64,000 bases of DNA, from assembly GCF_036373705.1 (NCBI RefSeq), contig NC_089857.1, positions 40,558,784-40,622,783 on the forward strand, given 5' to 3'. The position numbers were made by a program, and so were the translations under genes. This document shows positions 1 to 14,870 of the stretch, in pieces. This DNA is from Amia ocellicauda (taxonomy: Eukaryota; Chordata; Actinopteri; Amiiformes; Amiidae). Every line of letters starts with the position of its first letter. Within the stretch, counting starts at the first letter, position 1. The notes under the pieces are model-generated. The model was not told the origin of the DNA, searched no databases, and saw only the letters and a program-made list of their open reading frames with translations.

Positions 1-3000
1 GTCAACAAGAAATCTTGCAATGTCCCTTAAAACGTTTCTATCAATGCTCCTTTAAAGTAGCTGCCGGGATGGATTCACACATTCAAATTTTTAGTTTTTT
101 AAATAGTAGAATGCAAAAAGAGACATTTCTGAAATAGTAGAATACAATTCATGCGGTTGATGTATTCATTTTATTGTATTTTAGGAAGAGCAAGGGGCCA
201 ACACGCTGACTTTCTTATCTGTATTTCACTCAGGATTCAACACAACCTCTAATAATAGTTAAATGTGTAAAATGGAGGTGTTAGGAGTTCAAAGATTGAT
301 ATCGGTCAATCATGTTGCCAGTGTTAATAAGCTCAACTACAGCCTCCAGAACAGCTACAATACAATTAAAGAACACAGAACCACCAAAGTAGAACATCTG
401 TAGAAGTAGAACACCTATTTTTGATTCAGTTTGTCATTCTCTTATTTGCATACTGTACATGGAGTATGGTTCAGGTCCCACATGTCTATTTTGTAGGTGT
501 TTTCTTTTCAATTTACAATGTCGCAGCCGAGCAGGCTCCGAATCCCTTTAGCCGCAGACTGTGAAAAGCACTGGGGGGATTGCCAGAGCGCTATTGTGTG
601 GCTGGGGTTAATGCCTGCAGTCTTCTACATCGGCTTTGATATTTTAAAAGGATTATGATAAAAGCCGGTGTGATCCTCGACAAAGGCAAGATTAGACCAA
701 GTACAACAGCATGTAATGCAGGATGTTTTATAGTTTTTTTTTTTACCACGGTGACAGGTGTCTGCACAAACCTCGACCTGCAACTCTTTTTCAGTCAAAT
801 ATGTAATTGTGTTTGTTTGGTTTGAGGGTTGAGGGTTGACCACAGAAAACTACTTGGACGCATTATAATCTGTTCCTCCTGACAGCCGGTGTCTTCACTT
901 TGCCATGGCACTGAATCAGCCCTGCACTGCACACACCTCTCCTCAGACCTTTTCCCTTTGATCCCTAAGTTCTGATCTCCATTTGATTTTATCAAGAGGA
1001 CTAGCGTGTCCCTCAGCTCTTCAGTGAGGCGTTTTAACCAATAAGCCAAGGGCCGGAGATCAGAGAGGATGACTCAGAGTTTACACATCCTCCAGCTGTG
1101 TCTGTGTGACGACAGCCCCAGTGAGATTCTGGTGTATGACAGAAAGGGGGCGAGTCTTGGGTTAACCCAGGTGTCAGACACGTCACTGTTGAATGATGAT
1201 ACTTGTTTGTAATGCACTGAGGTAGAAACATCCTCTGGTTAAAACCTATGGAACCTAATAAGCACTTTGTAATAACTGTACTGTAAATGCTTCAGTAATA
1301 TGGATGCTTGTGCTTGCTCTACCCCTCTGCACACTCTGTAGTGTAGTTGGTACTTCCTTTGGTTTATATCCGCTAGCATTATACTTATTATCATGACTGT
1401 ATTTTGCACTTATTATATTTACTATATTAAGCTATGCCTTTGAGAAGTGCTTCTTTTCACAAGTGTAAGGGTGTCTGCTAAGAATCAGAATCAGAATATT
1501 GCTTCAGTCCAAGTGTTGCTCTGTCATGCTTCAGTTCTCCATTAGTAAACAAGTCCTAATGATAAATACTCTACATAAATATACATGCTTGCCAAATTGC
1601 ACTACCAGTCTTGTACCCTGATCTATATCCAGTGTATCACGAATTTGGCAAGAATTGAAGGGACATTTTGCTGTTAACTAGGTCTTCTAAATGATGAATT
1701 AGGTTTGAAAAGGGCAGTCATATTAAAATCAGAATGATGTTTCTCTCTTTCAGTGCATTATATGTGTTTAAGATGTATACAACTTAAAATAAAACTGGAA
1801 CATGCGGTATAAGCGAAATCAAGGGTTTCCTTGTAATGTCTGAGAAAGATGTTTCTGCTGAGTTCTTGTAAAACCCGACAGAAGATTATCAGCATGTGAA
1901 GATCACATCCCCAAGGAAAGGAAAGTGTAGATTGAATCCTTTCTCGCCAGTCCAGCCCAGCCTCCTTATCGTCCCTGCAATGTTTGTTTGTAACACACAC
2001 TTTGTTTTGATTTCCCTAGTTTCCTTTGATGCTGACCCACCCATAGAACACATTATAATTAGTTATTGGTTTCTTTTTTGGGATTTTGAAGGGAAACTAA
2101 TTTGCAGTTCTCATGCAAACCAGTTGGCAGTTGGTTTCTCATCAGTACACACCTTTGAAGTTGCAGCTGTGGGTATATATGCCACGGACATGGCTCAAAC
2201 CCAGCTATTTAAATACATTAAAGGGACAAGCAGGACAATTAGCTCTTTTATTATCTTAATAAGATTCATAATTGGGCATGCAGCTACACCAAATATTGAT
2301 GTTTAAAAATGGTAATAGGAAAGGCTGAATAATTTGACTGTGGTTTGCATCGACAGTTTATTATTAATTTCATTTTTTGAATCGGTGAAGCAAATAAAAG
2401 TTTCCAGATTGGTGACCGTTTCATAAGATGTGATTAAATCTGAAGTGGTTATGAATATGGTAATATGGTCTTTCTGATATGATGTAGCTGGAACTGAAAA
2501 AGGGCTTAACAAGCTAGTGTCGTGAAGCATATATTTATGTTATTTATATGTTTCAATATTAATTAATTAATTAATTGATTAATTAACGAAGGCTAGCATC
2601 CTTCCTGACTGTAATTCTGAAACAATAATCAAACAATCTATTTAGATACATCTCTTATTGTCAAAGCTGTTGTGCATGGACTCTCCAGTTTAATGCACTC
2701 CTGTTGGTTTTCTTTGACTCTGTCCATAAATAGAAAGATGCAATAGGAAAGCAAATTGAAAAAACTGATTCCAATGTAACCATTCCCACCATGTTGCATT
2801 TTGTATTTATGTTGCATATGCCTTATTTCTTGCTATACATGACTGTTACTTTGATATCCTTTGTGAATTGAATGGATGATTCCACCTGGGAACACTTTTA
2901 GAACAAATACGATATGAATCAATCAACCAGCCTGGCCATTGACGTGAAAAACACTAATCCAAGATTTAAGATGATCATGAATTTCAACATAACATTTTAC

Positions 3001-6000
3001 AGTCCAGTACCTGTGAAAAACAACAGCATTAGATTGTACTTTTACTATTTATAAATCTAGTGATCAAAAGTTTATAATCACACATCAGAGTGACATCAAA
3101 CAGTTGATTGATCTGGATTAAGGATTATTTTTTCATCAATCCGGAAAATAAATGTCAAAAATAAATGCGGTATAGACTTTAAAACCACCAGATATTATAT
3201 CCCTCAATCTATTTAACCGAGCATTGCATAACCAAAGGTTGTTTCCGCTTCTGAGAGCAGTCCTGGTCAATAATGAATCATGGAGTTAGATGTCAAGGCT
3301 TTGGCGATGAAACAGCTGCTCTGAGGGGTCGTGTCGTGAATGAGCTGACTTTTTGTTGCGTGTGAATTTAAATTCACTAGCATGTGTTTGTACCTCTGTA
3401 AGGTTATGGGTCATATAAAGCAGAATTACACAGATAGGTCTTGTGAGGACTTCATAGAGGAAGCTCCCCTTCAAGGCGGTCTCTGGCAGCTTCTCAAGTA
3501 AAAATATATCAGCCTACTCCTATCTAGAGCATTTGCCTTTGGAGAGTTTTAGTGCTCGGAGATTAGACTCATCCGTCTCCGGAGAGCTCATTAGCATTGA
3601 TGACTAAAGCGGTAGAGTGTGGATCTTACGGCTGGAGAATGTGGGCAACTGTCACCGCTGCAGGTCCCACCGAATTAAAAACACAGTTTGACTTGATACT
3701 GACATTTGAAAAAAAGACAATCCACATCCGCCTGTCTCCTCTAAACACCACTCGTCTTTGGTTGAGGCCGTACATCGATTTAAATCTTAACAAAGTAGGA
3801 TGGAAGCATAATTTCTTCATCTCCGGTAATTTCAAAGAATGATATGAGCGCAGATATAGGCCTTCCCAATCTGAACATAATGGGGTTCACATTTAGAACA
3901 ACTGAAGCGATTGAAAAACGCATTTGTTTAGTTTAAGGTACCAGCTCATAATGAACAGACAGCTGCAAGGGCTGATGGGATGTTTTTACAGAGCAGATTA
4001 TTTGTAGGTGAAATGCTGACATTGTGATTGAATCTGTCTCTTACTGTTGAGACAAGCCTTCACACACACTGCATTTAGTGTTCATAAGCATTACATTAGG
4101 AAGTATAACTTCAAGTTCTCATCTGATGTTGTTTGTTTTTCAAACTGAAGAATGTTACACAGACAAGGGAATGGTAAGACCATATCCAATGAAAAAGAAA
4201 CAAAAAAGATAATACAATAGATAATACCAGGTCCCAGGTCTTTTTTCACTTAGTACTGAAGTAAAAAGAAAATAAACACCTGATATCGCACCATCTCTTC
4301 ACTTCACTTCTGATTAATGTCTTGAAAGAATGTTCAAAAACAATATTCAATTGTATTTTAAGGAATCCTCTTATTCCCAGATGCCTTTGCTGACAAACAC
4401 ACACAAAAAATAGCTTCTTTGTGGTGTGCTATTTTAGTAATTTGACCTGAACTGAGTGTTGGGATGATTTATAGAGGCGCATAGGAGATAAAGGCAAGTA
4501 AAGTGAAATGCTTTCAATTATGAAAATAAGATGATAGATACTCCGAAAACAATCTGGAGGTATTCACGATTCAGGCTTATTAGAGTTTGGGTGGTGCATT
4601 GTAGTTTAATTCTCCTGACCAAATCAAACTGAACTGGAGGAGAAATTACTAATGTTTTTCTTCTCGTCTGTTCTAATGTAGTCCGTGGAAGATAAAGAGA
4701 GCATATGCATTTTTAAATAGTATCTGTTTTGCAAAAAAAAACAATTTTCTTAAACATATAAGCCACAACACATTCCAAGTGTTCAAAGGTCCTCATTGAC
4801 GAAAGTAAATTATCTTTCCCCAGCTTTGAGATGCTATAGAAACCATCCTTTAAATGTTTTTCAAATTTCCTCATAACTATGCAAAACCTATTTTTAAAGC
4901 CATCAGGTAGATTTTGAGGTTGTTGATTCATTTGATTTCAGGTTTCGCTTAATATATCAGCTAGGGGGAAGAGAGATTAGTCATTGCATTTTTTCAGTTA
5001 TTCCAGGGTTTTGTACATAAAAAATCATCTCACTGTTATCTACAAAGCGGGGGATTTACCACTTTGAAAACCTGCTTGAAGTATTTAAGTTGCACAAGTT
5101 CAAACCCAGTTTATTTCTATAAATCCCATGTGGTTATCAATATGTCATACATTATAACTATCACATTCATTTAATTATTTAGTAATAGGTTATATTTCTG
5201 TTTATTTATATGTCATTAAATTGTTAATGTCCTTAAAAATAAAAAACGAAATAGATATTTTTTTTCCAAATAGTCTTCATTTTTCTGACACCGATGTAAG
5301 CCTGGGTCTAAACCTGACAATCTCATCAGACAACCTCCAGATTACTGGTCCCTTTGCTTTGCTTAGAGACACAAAAATATAAATAATGCTTACAGTCTGA
5401 ATTATTATTTTGGACTCTGCTCTCTTGGAGGTTAAAATGTTGTTAATTTCGAAATGATTTGGAAACTTTGAATGCCCGATCGGTGTTGATAAGATGTGAG
5501 TGGAATGACTTGCATCTGTCTTTGTTGGGTTTTAGTTTAAAGGTCTGCTAAACATTCATCCCAGTGAAACATATAGTTATTTCCATGCCAAAAATGGACT
5601 TTGGCTTTTTTATGGCACAGTAATCATGCTTTGGAAGAGCAAATTCTCAGCTCCTTTCAAAAATAAGCTGACTATGACTGCATAAGAGTATTTCTGGCAG
5701 TGAATTTTATGCAGTACGAATTAGGTAAAGATTTTAAAAGTACAGTTATAACACTGAGAAGGGAGAGTTTGCAACTAAGTGAGCTTTGTCAAACACACAA
5801 GAACAACTTACTGTATTATAGGAGTGTAAAATATTCTGTTATGGCTAAATAGAAATCTTAAAAACATGATTTAATGTCAGCTTGCTCTCTTGTGGTGTAC
5901 TTCTCTTCAGTAATCACTGCTAGAATTGGGTCACTTGCCCGAGGGAGACCATATGCAATAACATGTTCAATATTTTGTGGCCAACTTTGAAATTAGAATA

Positions 6001-9000
6001 TTCAAAATCAATACAAGTATAATTAAAGTACCTCTGTGTTTCACAAGATTTTAACACTTTTATGCTGGAGAGTTTAAAAGTATACAAATGGATTTGGAGA
6101 ACTAAGTAAACGTGTAAAGAACTGATACATTGCTTCCAACAGAGAAAGTAGGCCAATATAAATATTTGAACATAAGGATGGTAAACACCATATTCTAGTA
6201 GCAGAGTCATGAGGTTTAATATCAAGGGCATAAACACGTGAACAGCTGGGGAAACACACACAATGGAGTGAATTGAAAACAGCAAACAAACAGTGGGGTT
6301 CCCTTCCTCTCTTCCTGTTTGTCAGTGAGTTTGAGTGAATCAGCTGCGATGTGAGGTAAACACTGCTGTGAACTCAGTCGAATAGCTGCTGTTTATAGAA
6401 AATGACACGGTCACTTAAGGGCAAAAACATATTTAATCCCCCGGAATGAAAACATGAACAACCTAAAGAAATCACATGGATACAATACCTTATTATGTGA
6501 CAGGTTTGTGTCCTTTCCAAATGTTAAGGAATCATTTCAACAAACAGAGCATGTGTAATGTAAACCATCTACCTTTCTTCTGTTTTTGCAAGCAGCCATT
6601 CTTTTCTTAACCAACACCGCTACGGGGATATGGAGTGAAGGATGTGAAAGCACAGACTATCTCACCTCTATGACTGGCCTCTCGAGGGTATCAATGCACA
6701 CCTGTGCTTTAAAGTCCCCTTTGGTGCGGTTTCTCACAGACAAATTACAGGTATGTGACTTAAAGGTGCTGAAGCCACATGCGTGGATAGATCCAGTCTG
6801 GTGTGAGCCGTGTATTATTTTAATGCTGTTAAAGAGGCTTCACAGGTAAATAATAAATATGTTTTCACATCTGGTTGGTCCTTACAGGTGTGTTAGACTT
6901 CACCCTGACACTGCAAACTTGCTTTGTTTTTCAGCTTAAAATGCTTCCTTAGACCAAACTATCTGAAAACCCCCGGCCACAAAAATGAGGCAAGTCAGAA
7001 AATAATTTATAAAAGGTTGAGATATTGTAATTATATATGTAGAAATGGACACTGACATTTAATTTTCCTTTGTTTGTGGCTTATCAAGAACAGCTGCAGT
7101 ACATTTCGGATAGCCTGGACTGGGAAACACAATTACACAATTAAGCTGGCTCCAGTGATCTGTGAATAAACTCAGTCTGGCATTTTCCATTACAGAACAA
7201 CTGAAAGCCAAACATTTTCCTTGTATAAAAATGGAGCAAACACAACAATTGTTTATACTGCATGGCTCAGATCAATAGGCAATCAGGAAGCCACAGGTCT
7301 TTACCCAAATGCAAATGCTACAGTTCAGGTTGTTTTACGTAATGCAGAGAGATACATTGCCTTCTTTGAAGCACTTGAAAAGTGTGTAGTTTGTTGTTGT
7401 AGTTGTAGAGTGCTCCCACAATGCTCCAGGCCATAGGCTGTGCTTGGAGAGACTCATCGTTCAAAGAACCCACTTGATGTTTTTGAGTTTCCCACACTCA
7501 CAGAGGACGCCCTTGTCTGGCTCTTAGACTCAACTCGAAATTATATGGATGACAGAAAGAACATGGTAGATGTTGGACATGGATTCATATGACTGATTAG
7601 AGCAAGTGTCTGAACACCAGGGTAGATACTGCAGGAAAGTGTTCTCTGCAATGTAGCGTTCTATTTATATTGGTTAAATCAAGTGGTATAAATCTCTTTA
7701 TCAACTTGCATATGGAAATCAAGAACTCTTCGGTTATATCGCAGAGCGGCTGTGCAATGCCAGTCTCTGTGTGACTCTGGTGCTCTCACAGAGCTGGCCC
7801 TTATGCAACACATCATCGTCCCACACATCATATAACCCGATGTGCCCCAAACAATCAATCCCAGAAACGGGTTTGGGGATCACTATGATCATTATAATCA
7901 CTGTGAGTGCAATTCCCACCCTGTGCCCGAACACAGTGTCCAGGGTATGAGACGATGCTCACAGCAGAGACAAATAAAAAAAGGTTAATGACCAGGAGTA
8001 TTAGAATTATACACAAACACAGTAAAGTGTGATGATGATTGATGAATTGATGAGAGATCTTATAACAGCTGTAGGTCAACACTGGAAATGGATTTGAGTA
8101 CCACAATAAAAACGGCCCAGTCTTATTGTTTAGGCAATCTATATTTATTTATCTATATATTTATAGATCACTACAAAAAGCAATAATGCATTTTTTTTAT
8201 TCTTGTGAGAAATATTATCTCTGTAAATGTTGAGGACCTTCAATGAATGTTTATGATGTCTTTATGTAACAATTAGGAAAACCAACATTTTTCACTTCAC
8301 CAAATAGAAATAATCATCCTGGATTCGAAAGCGCTTTCACTTCACACTTGATCTCTCTGCTCAGGATGTTTTCTATTCTCATCCTCTCTTACTGCCGATG
8401 ACTCATATTTTAATGAATTTACAAAGGGCGGTTGTTTATTAAAATAATAAGACTACTGCAACTGCAGACTTATATTACTGATTCACATTGATTATAAAAT
8501 GTGTGATGTATTCTGAGATGCCCTTTCTTTTCTATGTTCCATAGAGATATGTTGTTAGTTATTATTCCTGCCTGAAGATTTGCCTTTGTCCTTGAAAGAG
8601 TTTGTAAACAGTGCACTTGGCACACTAATATGAGATGAGACAGCTCCTCACGTTTCCTCTGCAATACTGTAACGCACATGCTCTCGGGTCAGTCTGCAGC
8701 GATCACAGGAAGGACTGTTCAAGAAGGGCTAGGGGCAGGGGTTGTTGTCTGGCTGCTGCTGAAGACTGGAAGCAATCTGAGATTTCTGAGTTCACTATCA
8801 AAAAGCAGAATACGAGCTTAGCTTCTTAATCAGTTTTTACTTTAAGTGAAGCAGGAAGGGATCAGGATCTTGCAGGTGATTAGGAGGACTGCAGGTGGAT
8901 ACATTGGGATATTGATACTAACATGTTCTGCCGCTGACAGTCACTGGGCTGGCTTGCTCTGTGTTCAGGAGAAGGCTGGGAAAAAGATGCTAAGTGTGGT

Positions 9001-11426
9001 GGAGCTGCCAAAGTTTACTAATAAAAATGATATGAAAATACACTAATTGAATAAAGGGCAGTGATACAACGTTTCCAAGGGCTCCAACAGAAATAAAATG
9101 CACATTCTAGTCTGCAGAGGATCTCTGATGGTTTCACCTAAAGCGGCCCGGTTACCAGACAAATGTAAAGATTAAAACAAAATAGAACAAGTGGAATAAC
9201 AATTTGATACACATCAATACAATCCTAAGAAGACATCAATGTACACAAATTAAATTACTGGCAACAGCTTGTCAATCGTAACGCGATCAAAACCCCCCCA
9301 TTATCTGATGGGAATATTAATGAAGATTAATCCAATCTCTCATTATTCTCCATCTTTGAAGATTTGTGTAACAACATAGGACCCAAGGCACTCCGGTCTC
9401 TACAGACACGCTTCAGCTAAAGAGCTATGAGTGACTCACACATTTCTTCTAACAGGGATGAAAGTATGTGTGTATTAAAATGATTATGCACATAACATAA
9501 TAAGAGAAAGTTGTATTCATGAATCATTGTTGTTGTCATTTTCTGTCCTCTACAGCTGACTATGGTAACCAGTTATACCCTCCTGTAACTGCCATATGCA
9601 AATTTAAAAAGTGAAATAACTGAACGTCGATGTTGACACATAGTGGGACTTTATTCTGTTTGGGCGAGAGGAACAACACTGGTGTCACGGCAGTTTGACC
9701 GGACTAGGCTGGGTTGCGGACACTTCCAGTACAGGAGAGGGTTTATGTTGTTTCGGGGCACTCAGCCAGGCTTCCCCTGCGTCACATTTCGAGCACCTGC
9801 ATCCTGACTGCCCTGCCTCTCGCAGTCCAACAGAACGGCATGGGGAAGTGTGTCATGCTGTCCTCTCCTCTATCTCTGCACATGGCAGGAAGACCTCTGA
9901 TCTTCGGTGGAAACTTGCACTTCAAGGGATCTCGGACACTTAACTTTCACAAAAAACAAAGGGCGTGCACTGTATGTACTTAAAGTGCTGAAGCTCTTTG
10001 ACACGCTGCGATTCTGGTGATTCTTGTGATTGGTTAGTCATCAGTTACCCAACTGAATAATTCTCACATGACTGTATGCTAACACACTTTGGGAGCATAA
10101 CCCCAGATGCAGGATAAATGAGATTGGATAAATGTGAGGTAATAACAGATTGATGGGACACTGAACTGAGTTGAAACTTAAATGAGATCAACAGAGAGAA
10201 ATGTAAAATATTTGATCGATTTAACTGCACTAATCTGCCAAGTCTGTGTGTCCATGTTTTTACAATTCATTACCTCAAACTAGAGGGCCCCACCCACCCA
10301 GGGCTCCACATTGAAAATATAACAAACTGCTTCCTACTTTCCTTGATATATGCCTTGATATATGCTTCCCGGCTGTCCATAACAATTACCTTCCATTTTC
10401 TACTCCTTTTGCCAGGACTTGCTGGGCTTGTGACGTAAGCAATATGTAAATACATTTGAGAGAGTACAAACTATTCCTTTTAACTGGAGAACAGTGTACC
10501 AGTATTGTGAATGTCTGCTGCAGTAAATACAGTGTCCACGACATGCAGCACGCAGTGTAACGAAGACAGTGAGATTGATGCCTTTTTACTGTTGTCCCCA
10601 ATACAACCTCCCCCCCGACATGGCTGCAGCATATATCCTCTTCTGACGGCTGTGCGTCACAGGACATATCGAGGATGTGTGGATTGGCTGATCCCCGAAA
10701 CATCTGCCTTGTGGATGGAATCAGATGGCATATCATTCTCTCTAAAGGAATTCCTCTTTCCTTTTCTTATCACAAGCACAGAGCAGGACACACAGAGCAG
10801 GATGTCATGTGAAAAGCAGCACCACTCAGATTTGAGACCTCCTTCTTCTCGGGACAGAAGTGACCAGACCACTGGGGACTGCTATAACTATTTGCAGAGT
10901 CTAATAAACTGGTAAACCCTGGCTTCTAAGGGCGGGGGGGTTGCCTAATTCTCCATCACCCTCTGGAGGAAGTATGCAAATCGAACTGCATCCTTCAGCG
11001 ACTTAAAACTTTAAGTTAAGCCGTAATAAATATTAATAAATACACATGCAAATAATGGTAATGTAAAGTGTTTCCATCTACACTGTGGGAATCTGCAGCT
11101 GTCATTGGGCTAAAGTCACTGGGATCTCACTGAGCTTATACAACATCCACACTGCCTCTCCCAATCAGACACACGCACAGTAACCAGTGACAGCCACGCA
11201 GACAGAACAGGACAGTTTTATTGACAGGCTACAGTAAGCAGAGACAACTGCTCAAGCTGCCAGAGGCGTCATGCAGGCAGGTTGGCTAGGACAGGCACAG
11301 AAGGCAGCTTTGTCCAAGTGTGATCTGTTACAGAGGAGATGGGATCCCTGAACTATGGTGAGGTCAGAGGAATGCATAGGAAGAGAGAAACTGTTAAGAG
11401 GAGTTTTCCATAATCAAACACAGACC
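1..11426. other. gene-poor intergenic region downstream of plk2 (distal part)
   Basis: I see no exon with convincing protein similarity and flanking splice sites. The sequence is AT-rich with scattered simple tracts, such as an ATTA/TTAA run near 2558-2587. A degenerate LINE/SINE 3' tail resembling the common fish 'ggataagggtgtctgctaa' type lies at about 1455-1500. Open frames here are short and carry no recognisable domain. Being unusually gene-poor next to plk2 resembles the gene desert beside human PLK2, which is inference from synteny. Confidence 0.6.
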
Positions 11427-11434
11427 CTCTAAAG

Positions 11435-11603
11435 CAGGGCTGTCAGACTCCAGAGTTTTGTTCCAGCCCAGCTCTTGGCTCCTTAATTTGTCTAATTAAA
11501 CAATTAACTGGATGAATTTAACAGTTCTCTCTCCAGACTCTAACATGTTCTGTTGATTCAATGTTTTGAAGCGCCCCACTGGGACCATAGTCTGACACCC
11601 CTG
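11435..11603. mobile_element. hAT-type MITE (non-autonomous DNA transposon)
   Basis: This 169-bp element has 14-bp terminal inverted repeats: cagggctgtcagac at the left end and gtctgacacccctg at the right end, which pair with one mismatch. It is flanked by an 8-bp direct repeat, ctctaaag at 11427-11434 and ctctaaaa at 11604-11611, as expected for a hAT target-site duplication with one later substitution. The CAGGGGTGTC terminus is typical of the Charlie/hAT group. It has no coding capacity. Confidence 0.8.
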
Positions 11604-11611
11604 CTCTAAAA

Positions 11612-13230
11612 GGAAACCATTCCTTTCATTTGCAGCACCTATAGATCAGTTGCAGGGCAATAGCATATTGAAAATTAAACTACCTGTCAAGGTCAAAGCG
11701 TCCCTTTCATTACAGCCCCGGTATTAACCAGCCATATGCGGTCGGCTGTAAGTGAAAATAAAAGGACTCTGAACTGTTTCAAAGTTGTGATGAATATTAC
11801 AAAACAAGCCCCAATATGTTCCCTTTTTTTTTTCAAACAGACCCGAATGTTATTCCACACTTTGCATCACAGTGCTAAACAACAAATGACATCATGGATC
11901 AACCTGAAATAAACCTACAGATCCTAATCTGAACAAAGCGCTGTGTGGCTGCCCTTATCTCCTCGGCTTGTCCCTTGAAGCACTCACTGGCATTTTGAAA
12001 ATGGACTTGAAAGTATCATAAAGATTCTGTATCAATGCTGTTGCCTTATCATTATATTTTATTTTTGAAATAAGGCCAGATAAAATCCTGAGAGATTACA
12101 GCTGGCTCTTTTCTCCTGTTACAATGTGCAGTTAATTTGCAGAACAAATTCTTCATATTTCTCCACAGCCACACGAGTTCAGTGTCCAGCTTTCCATGTG
12201 ATTTAACACAGCTCTTTTCTCTCCCTTCTGCCCCAACGCGCAGCATGGAATCAGCATCAAAACCACATATTTTAAAAGACTAAGATGTTCTCTTATGATT
12301 ACTTCCAGCTCTTTTTTCCCCTCTGTTTGTTCGAGAACATCCCTGATTGGAGTTCAGTGAATCACAGAGGCGCCACCGTAGCACATGATCATCTGAGCCT
12401 GCATCCATAAATCGAACTGATAGAGAAGCTGGACAGCAGATATCAGATAGAGATGGGATGCCTGTTTTCTTCTGACTCACTCGTATGGATTCTAAATTAT
12501 ATTCAAATGAATAAACTAATTGAAGACAATTAGACAAAAGGCAGTGAAAGTAAAGATGAACCTTTGGGTTTTTGGAAAATTTTCAGCGCCCATTAAAATC
12601 AACTGCACTTTCTTCAGTAACTTTGTTTCTTAGTTAAATTGAGGCTAATATTAGGGCATTATCATGAACTAAAAATAATAAGGACACATCATAATAATAA
12701 TAAGAAGACAGTTCAAACCTCAGAATATCCCATTTGCATCACTCGTTCTGTGAATAGATATCAGTCTTTTTCCCCACATACAAACTGTCTTGGCCTACGC
12801 TGATATATTTGCTTGTTGATAATAGATATGCAGGCATGTGTGGACATGTGTGTCACTGCTTTCCCAGGTCCCCGTGTGAGCTGGCCTTCTCCTGTCACCT
12901 ACTTTCAATTAACTTTGCACTTGGGCTTACTGATAAGCTTTTCCACATTTCAATTGCAACTGCCTTGCATCAGTGTAAGTGAAAAAAAAAATAACGATGA
13001 TGTCACCGCGTTGGAAATGCCCATTCATGTTGTGCCGGCTGGCACCTGACGGGCTGGTCATGAGGTCTGCATGCAATGTAGGAGACATGAGAGGATGCCG
13101 GAACAAAACAAATAAATATATAATAGTAGTAATAACCATTACAACAATAATAATGATATAATAGTTATTCTTATTATGCTTGACTATATGTGTCTGTTAT
13201 GTGTTGTGTTTTCTTTTACTAGCCTACGTT
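11612..13230. other. intergenic, no gene seen
   Basis: No recognisable gene. A short (ATA)n-rich tract lies near 13105-13160. Nothing else in this stretch stands out as a repeat or structured element. Confidence 0.5.
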
Positions 13231-13239
13231 TTATTTATT

Positions 13240-13342
13240 TCCTGACTTTGTACCAGGGCCCCACTGCAAATTATGTTTCCGTCTCAGTTGGGCTTCCCTG
13301 CATAAATCAAGGTTTTGATTGATTGATTGATTGATTGATGGG
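13240..13342 (+). repeat. LINE-type 3' tail ending in (TTGA)n microsatellite
   Basis: The phrase 'ggcttccctgcataaatcaagg' followed by about five TTGA units (roughly 13313-13340) resembles 3' tails of fish non-LTR elements, which end in short tandem repeats. Only the terminal ~100 bp is recognisable, so the family is uncertain. Confidence 0.45.
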
Positions 13343-13429
13343 TTTAATATTATTAAGTGTTTTCCTTTAAATTGTATTCCATTGTTTTCAACACATTTAT
13401 CCGGCCCACATCTCAGACATCATCTCATT

Positions 13430-14064
13430 TTGCTTGCCACTGCAGTTCCCTAATTCCATGGCTGCACCTGACGACGAGACAAATAACTGTAAGATGTCAA
13501 AGGGCCGCTACTGATGCCTGACAGAACCCAAAACATCGCTGCGCCACAGACGATGAATCACGCCGAGGGAGCCCAGAAGCTCCCAAAGTTCCTCATAACA
13601 CTGTCGCTGCAGGTGATGCATTCATAAACAGCGGTGACTGATTAAAGTCATGCTGTGGTTTCCAGAAGCACAAGAAAAACTATGCCTGATAAACAACAGT
13701 TAAAAAAGTAAAAATGTCTTTGAAGACTGACATGACAGCTGTGATAAAGGATCTGCTCCAGACATGTAGAGCATGAGGAAGCCTGTAAACATGACGGCAC
13801 GCTCGCGGTGAGCAGGCAGAGCACGGAAGTCTCAACAAGAACTGTAACGGCTACATCACCGCGTCTATGTGTGCTATCCGTCTTCATTGGGATACAGGCA
13901 CTTTCCCTTGGACTGGCCCCCACACGAATCCACATCCATCCCCATTGGCCCGAGGTGTGAATGATCTCAGCCGTCTGGAGATGGAATTCCTATTGCATTC
14001 CCGATCCTTTTCCCTTTGCCCTTTTAACAACATTATTATTGTCCTGATTAGCTCACTGTAAAAT
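13430..14064. other. candidate conserved non-coding element
   Basis: The segment is repeat-free, of mixed composition and without credible coding capacity, and reads like a distal regulatory element. Its right end (14016-14062) contains a 47-bp block that reappears in inverted orientation at 19659-19705 with a single mismatch. The block contains homeodomain-type TAAT cores. The call rests on composition and on the duplicated block; conservation could not be measured here. Confidence 0.35.
14016..14062 (-). repeat. 47-bp inverted duplicate, copy 1
   Basis: On the minus strand this block begins tttacagtgagctaatcagg and ends ttgttaaaagggcaa. It matches 19659-19705 (plus strand) at 46 of 47 positions. 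The similarity stops abruptly at both ends, and no terminal repeats or target duplications were seen. Confidence 0.85.
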
Positions 14065-14689
14065 CAGCACAACGGGAAACCACCACTGTGATACAAATTA
14101 AAAATACACTGCATTATCCCGTATCCTCGATCGAACACACCAGTACAGCAATCAATGCTTTGTTGTATAAATGGAAATGTTATATGTTATGACTGGGTTT
14201 AATAATTAACAATACCTTGTTTCAGCTGTTAAAATGCAGAATAACCTCTACCCTACGCCTCTTACAATGATCTAATTCTTTGGTGTAGTATAACTTTCAC
14301 TTCTGTAACTTACCTGTAAACGTCTGTGTCACAGAAGCATGTATGCCCTGCACAATATGTACATAATTAATAACAACCCGTCGTTCTGAGCTGATTGGAT
14401 AATACGGTGGGCTATATCATGTGTCCAACCTGTTTCCTGCATTTCCAGGAATTTTATAGAATCCAGTTTCTCAGCCGCAGCGCTCTGGCCTAAACAATCC
14501 CGATTCTCTCAGTGAATTGTGCGGCATATCTCTGATTTCATGGCAGAACAAAGACAACAAAGAAAGAAAAAAAAACATATTATGGGATATCCTGTGAGAT
14601 GTTTGGGTGGGCTTAATTGTCGGGTCTTAGGATACTGACGAATTTTGGAATCATGTATTGGCCTTTGATTATTATATATTTTTAGCTGT

Positions 14690-14870
14690 TATTTAATAAT
14701 AATAACAATCTTTATTTTATATAGCGCCTTTCAAATACATCCCAAAGTGCTGCACAGGGCAATACATAGTAAATTCAAACATTAAAAGCCAGCGAAAAAT
14801 AAAAAGTCTTCAATTTACGTTTAAAAGTGCTAATTTATTCATTATAAATTCAATCAGTTTGTAAACAAAA
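14690..14870 (-). mobile_element. L2-like LINE 3' fragment
   Basis: The sequence 'tttattttatatagcgccttt' with a nearby 'cccaaagtgctgcacag' is the minus-strand view of a common L2-type LINE 3' end. It is preceded by (AAT)-type repeats, as usual for this family's tail. The same signature occurs at 50776-50830, so the two belong to one family. No reverse-transcriptase coding part is left here. Confidence 0.6.

Noticed and set aside
9695..9983. Two overlapping open frames of 80-90 codons
   Set aside because: No domain, no splice context, and composition not different from its surroundings.
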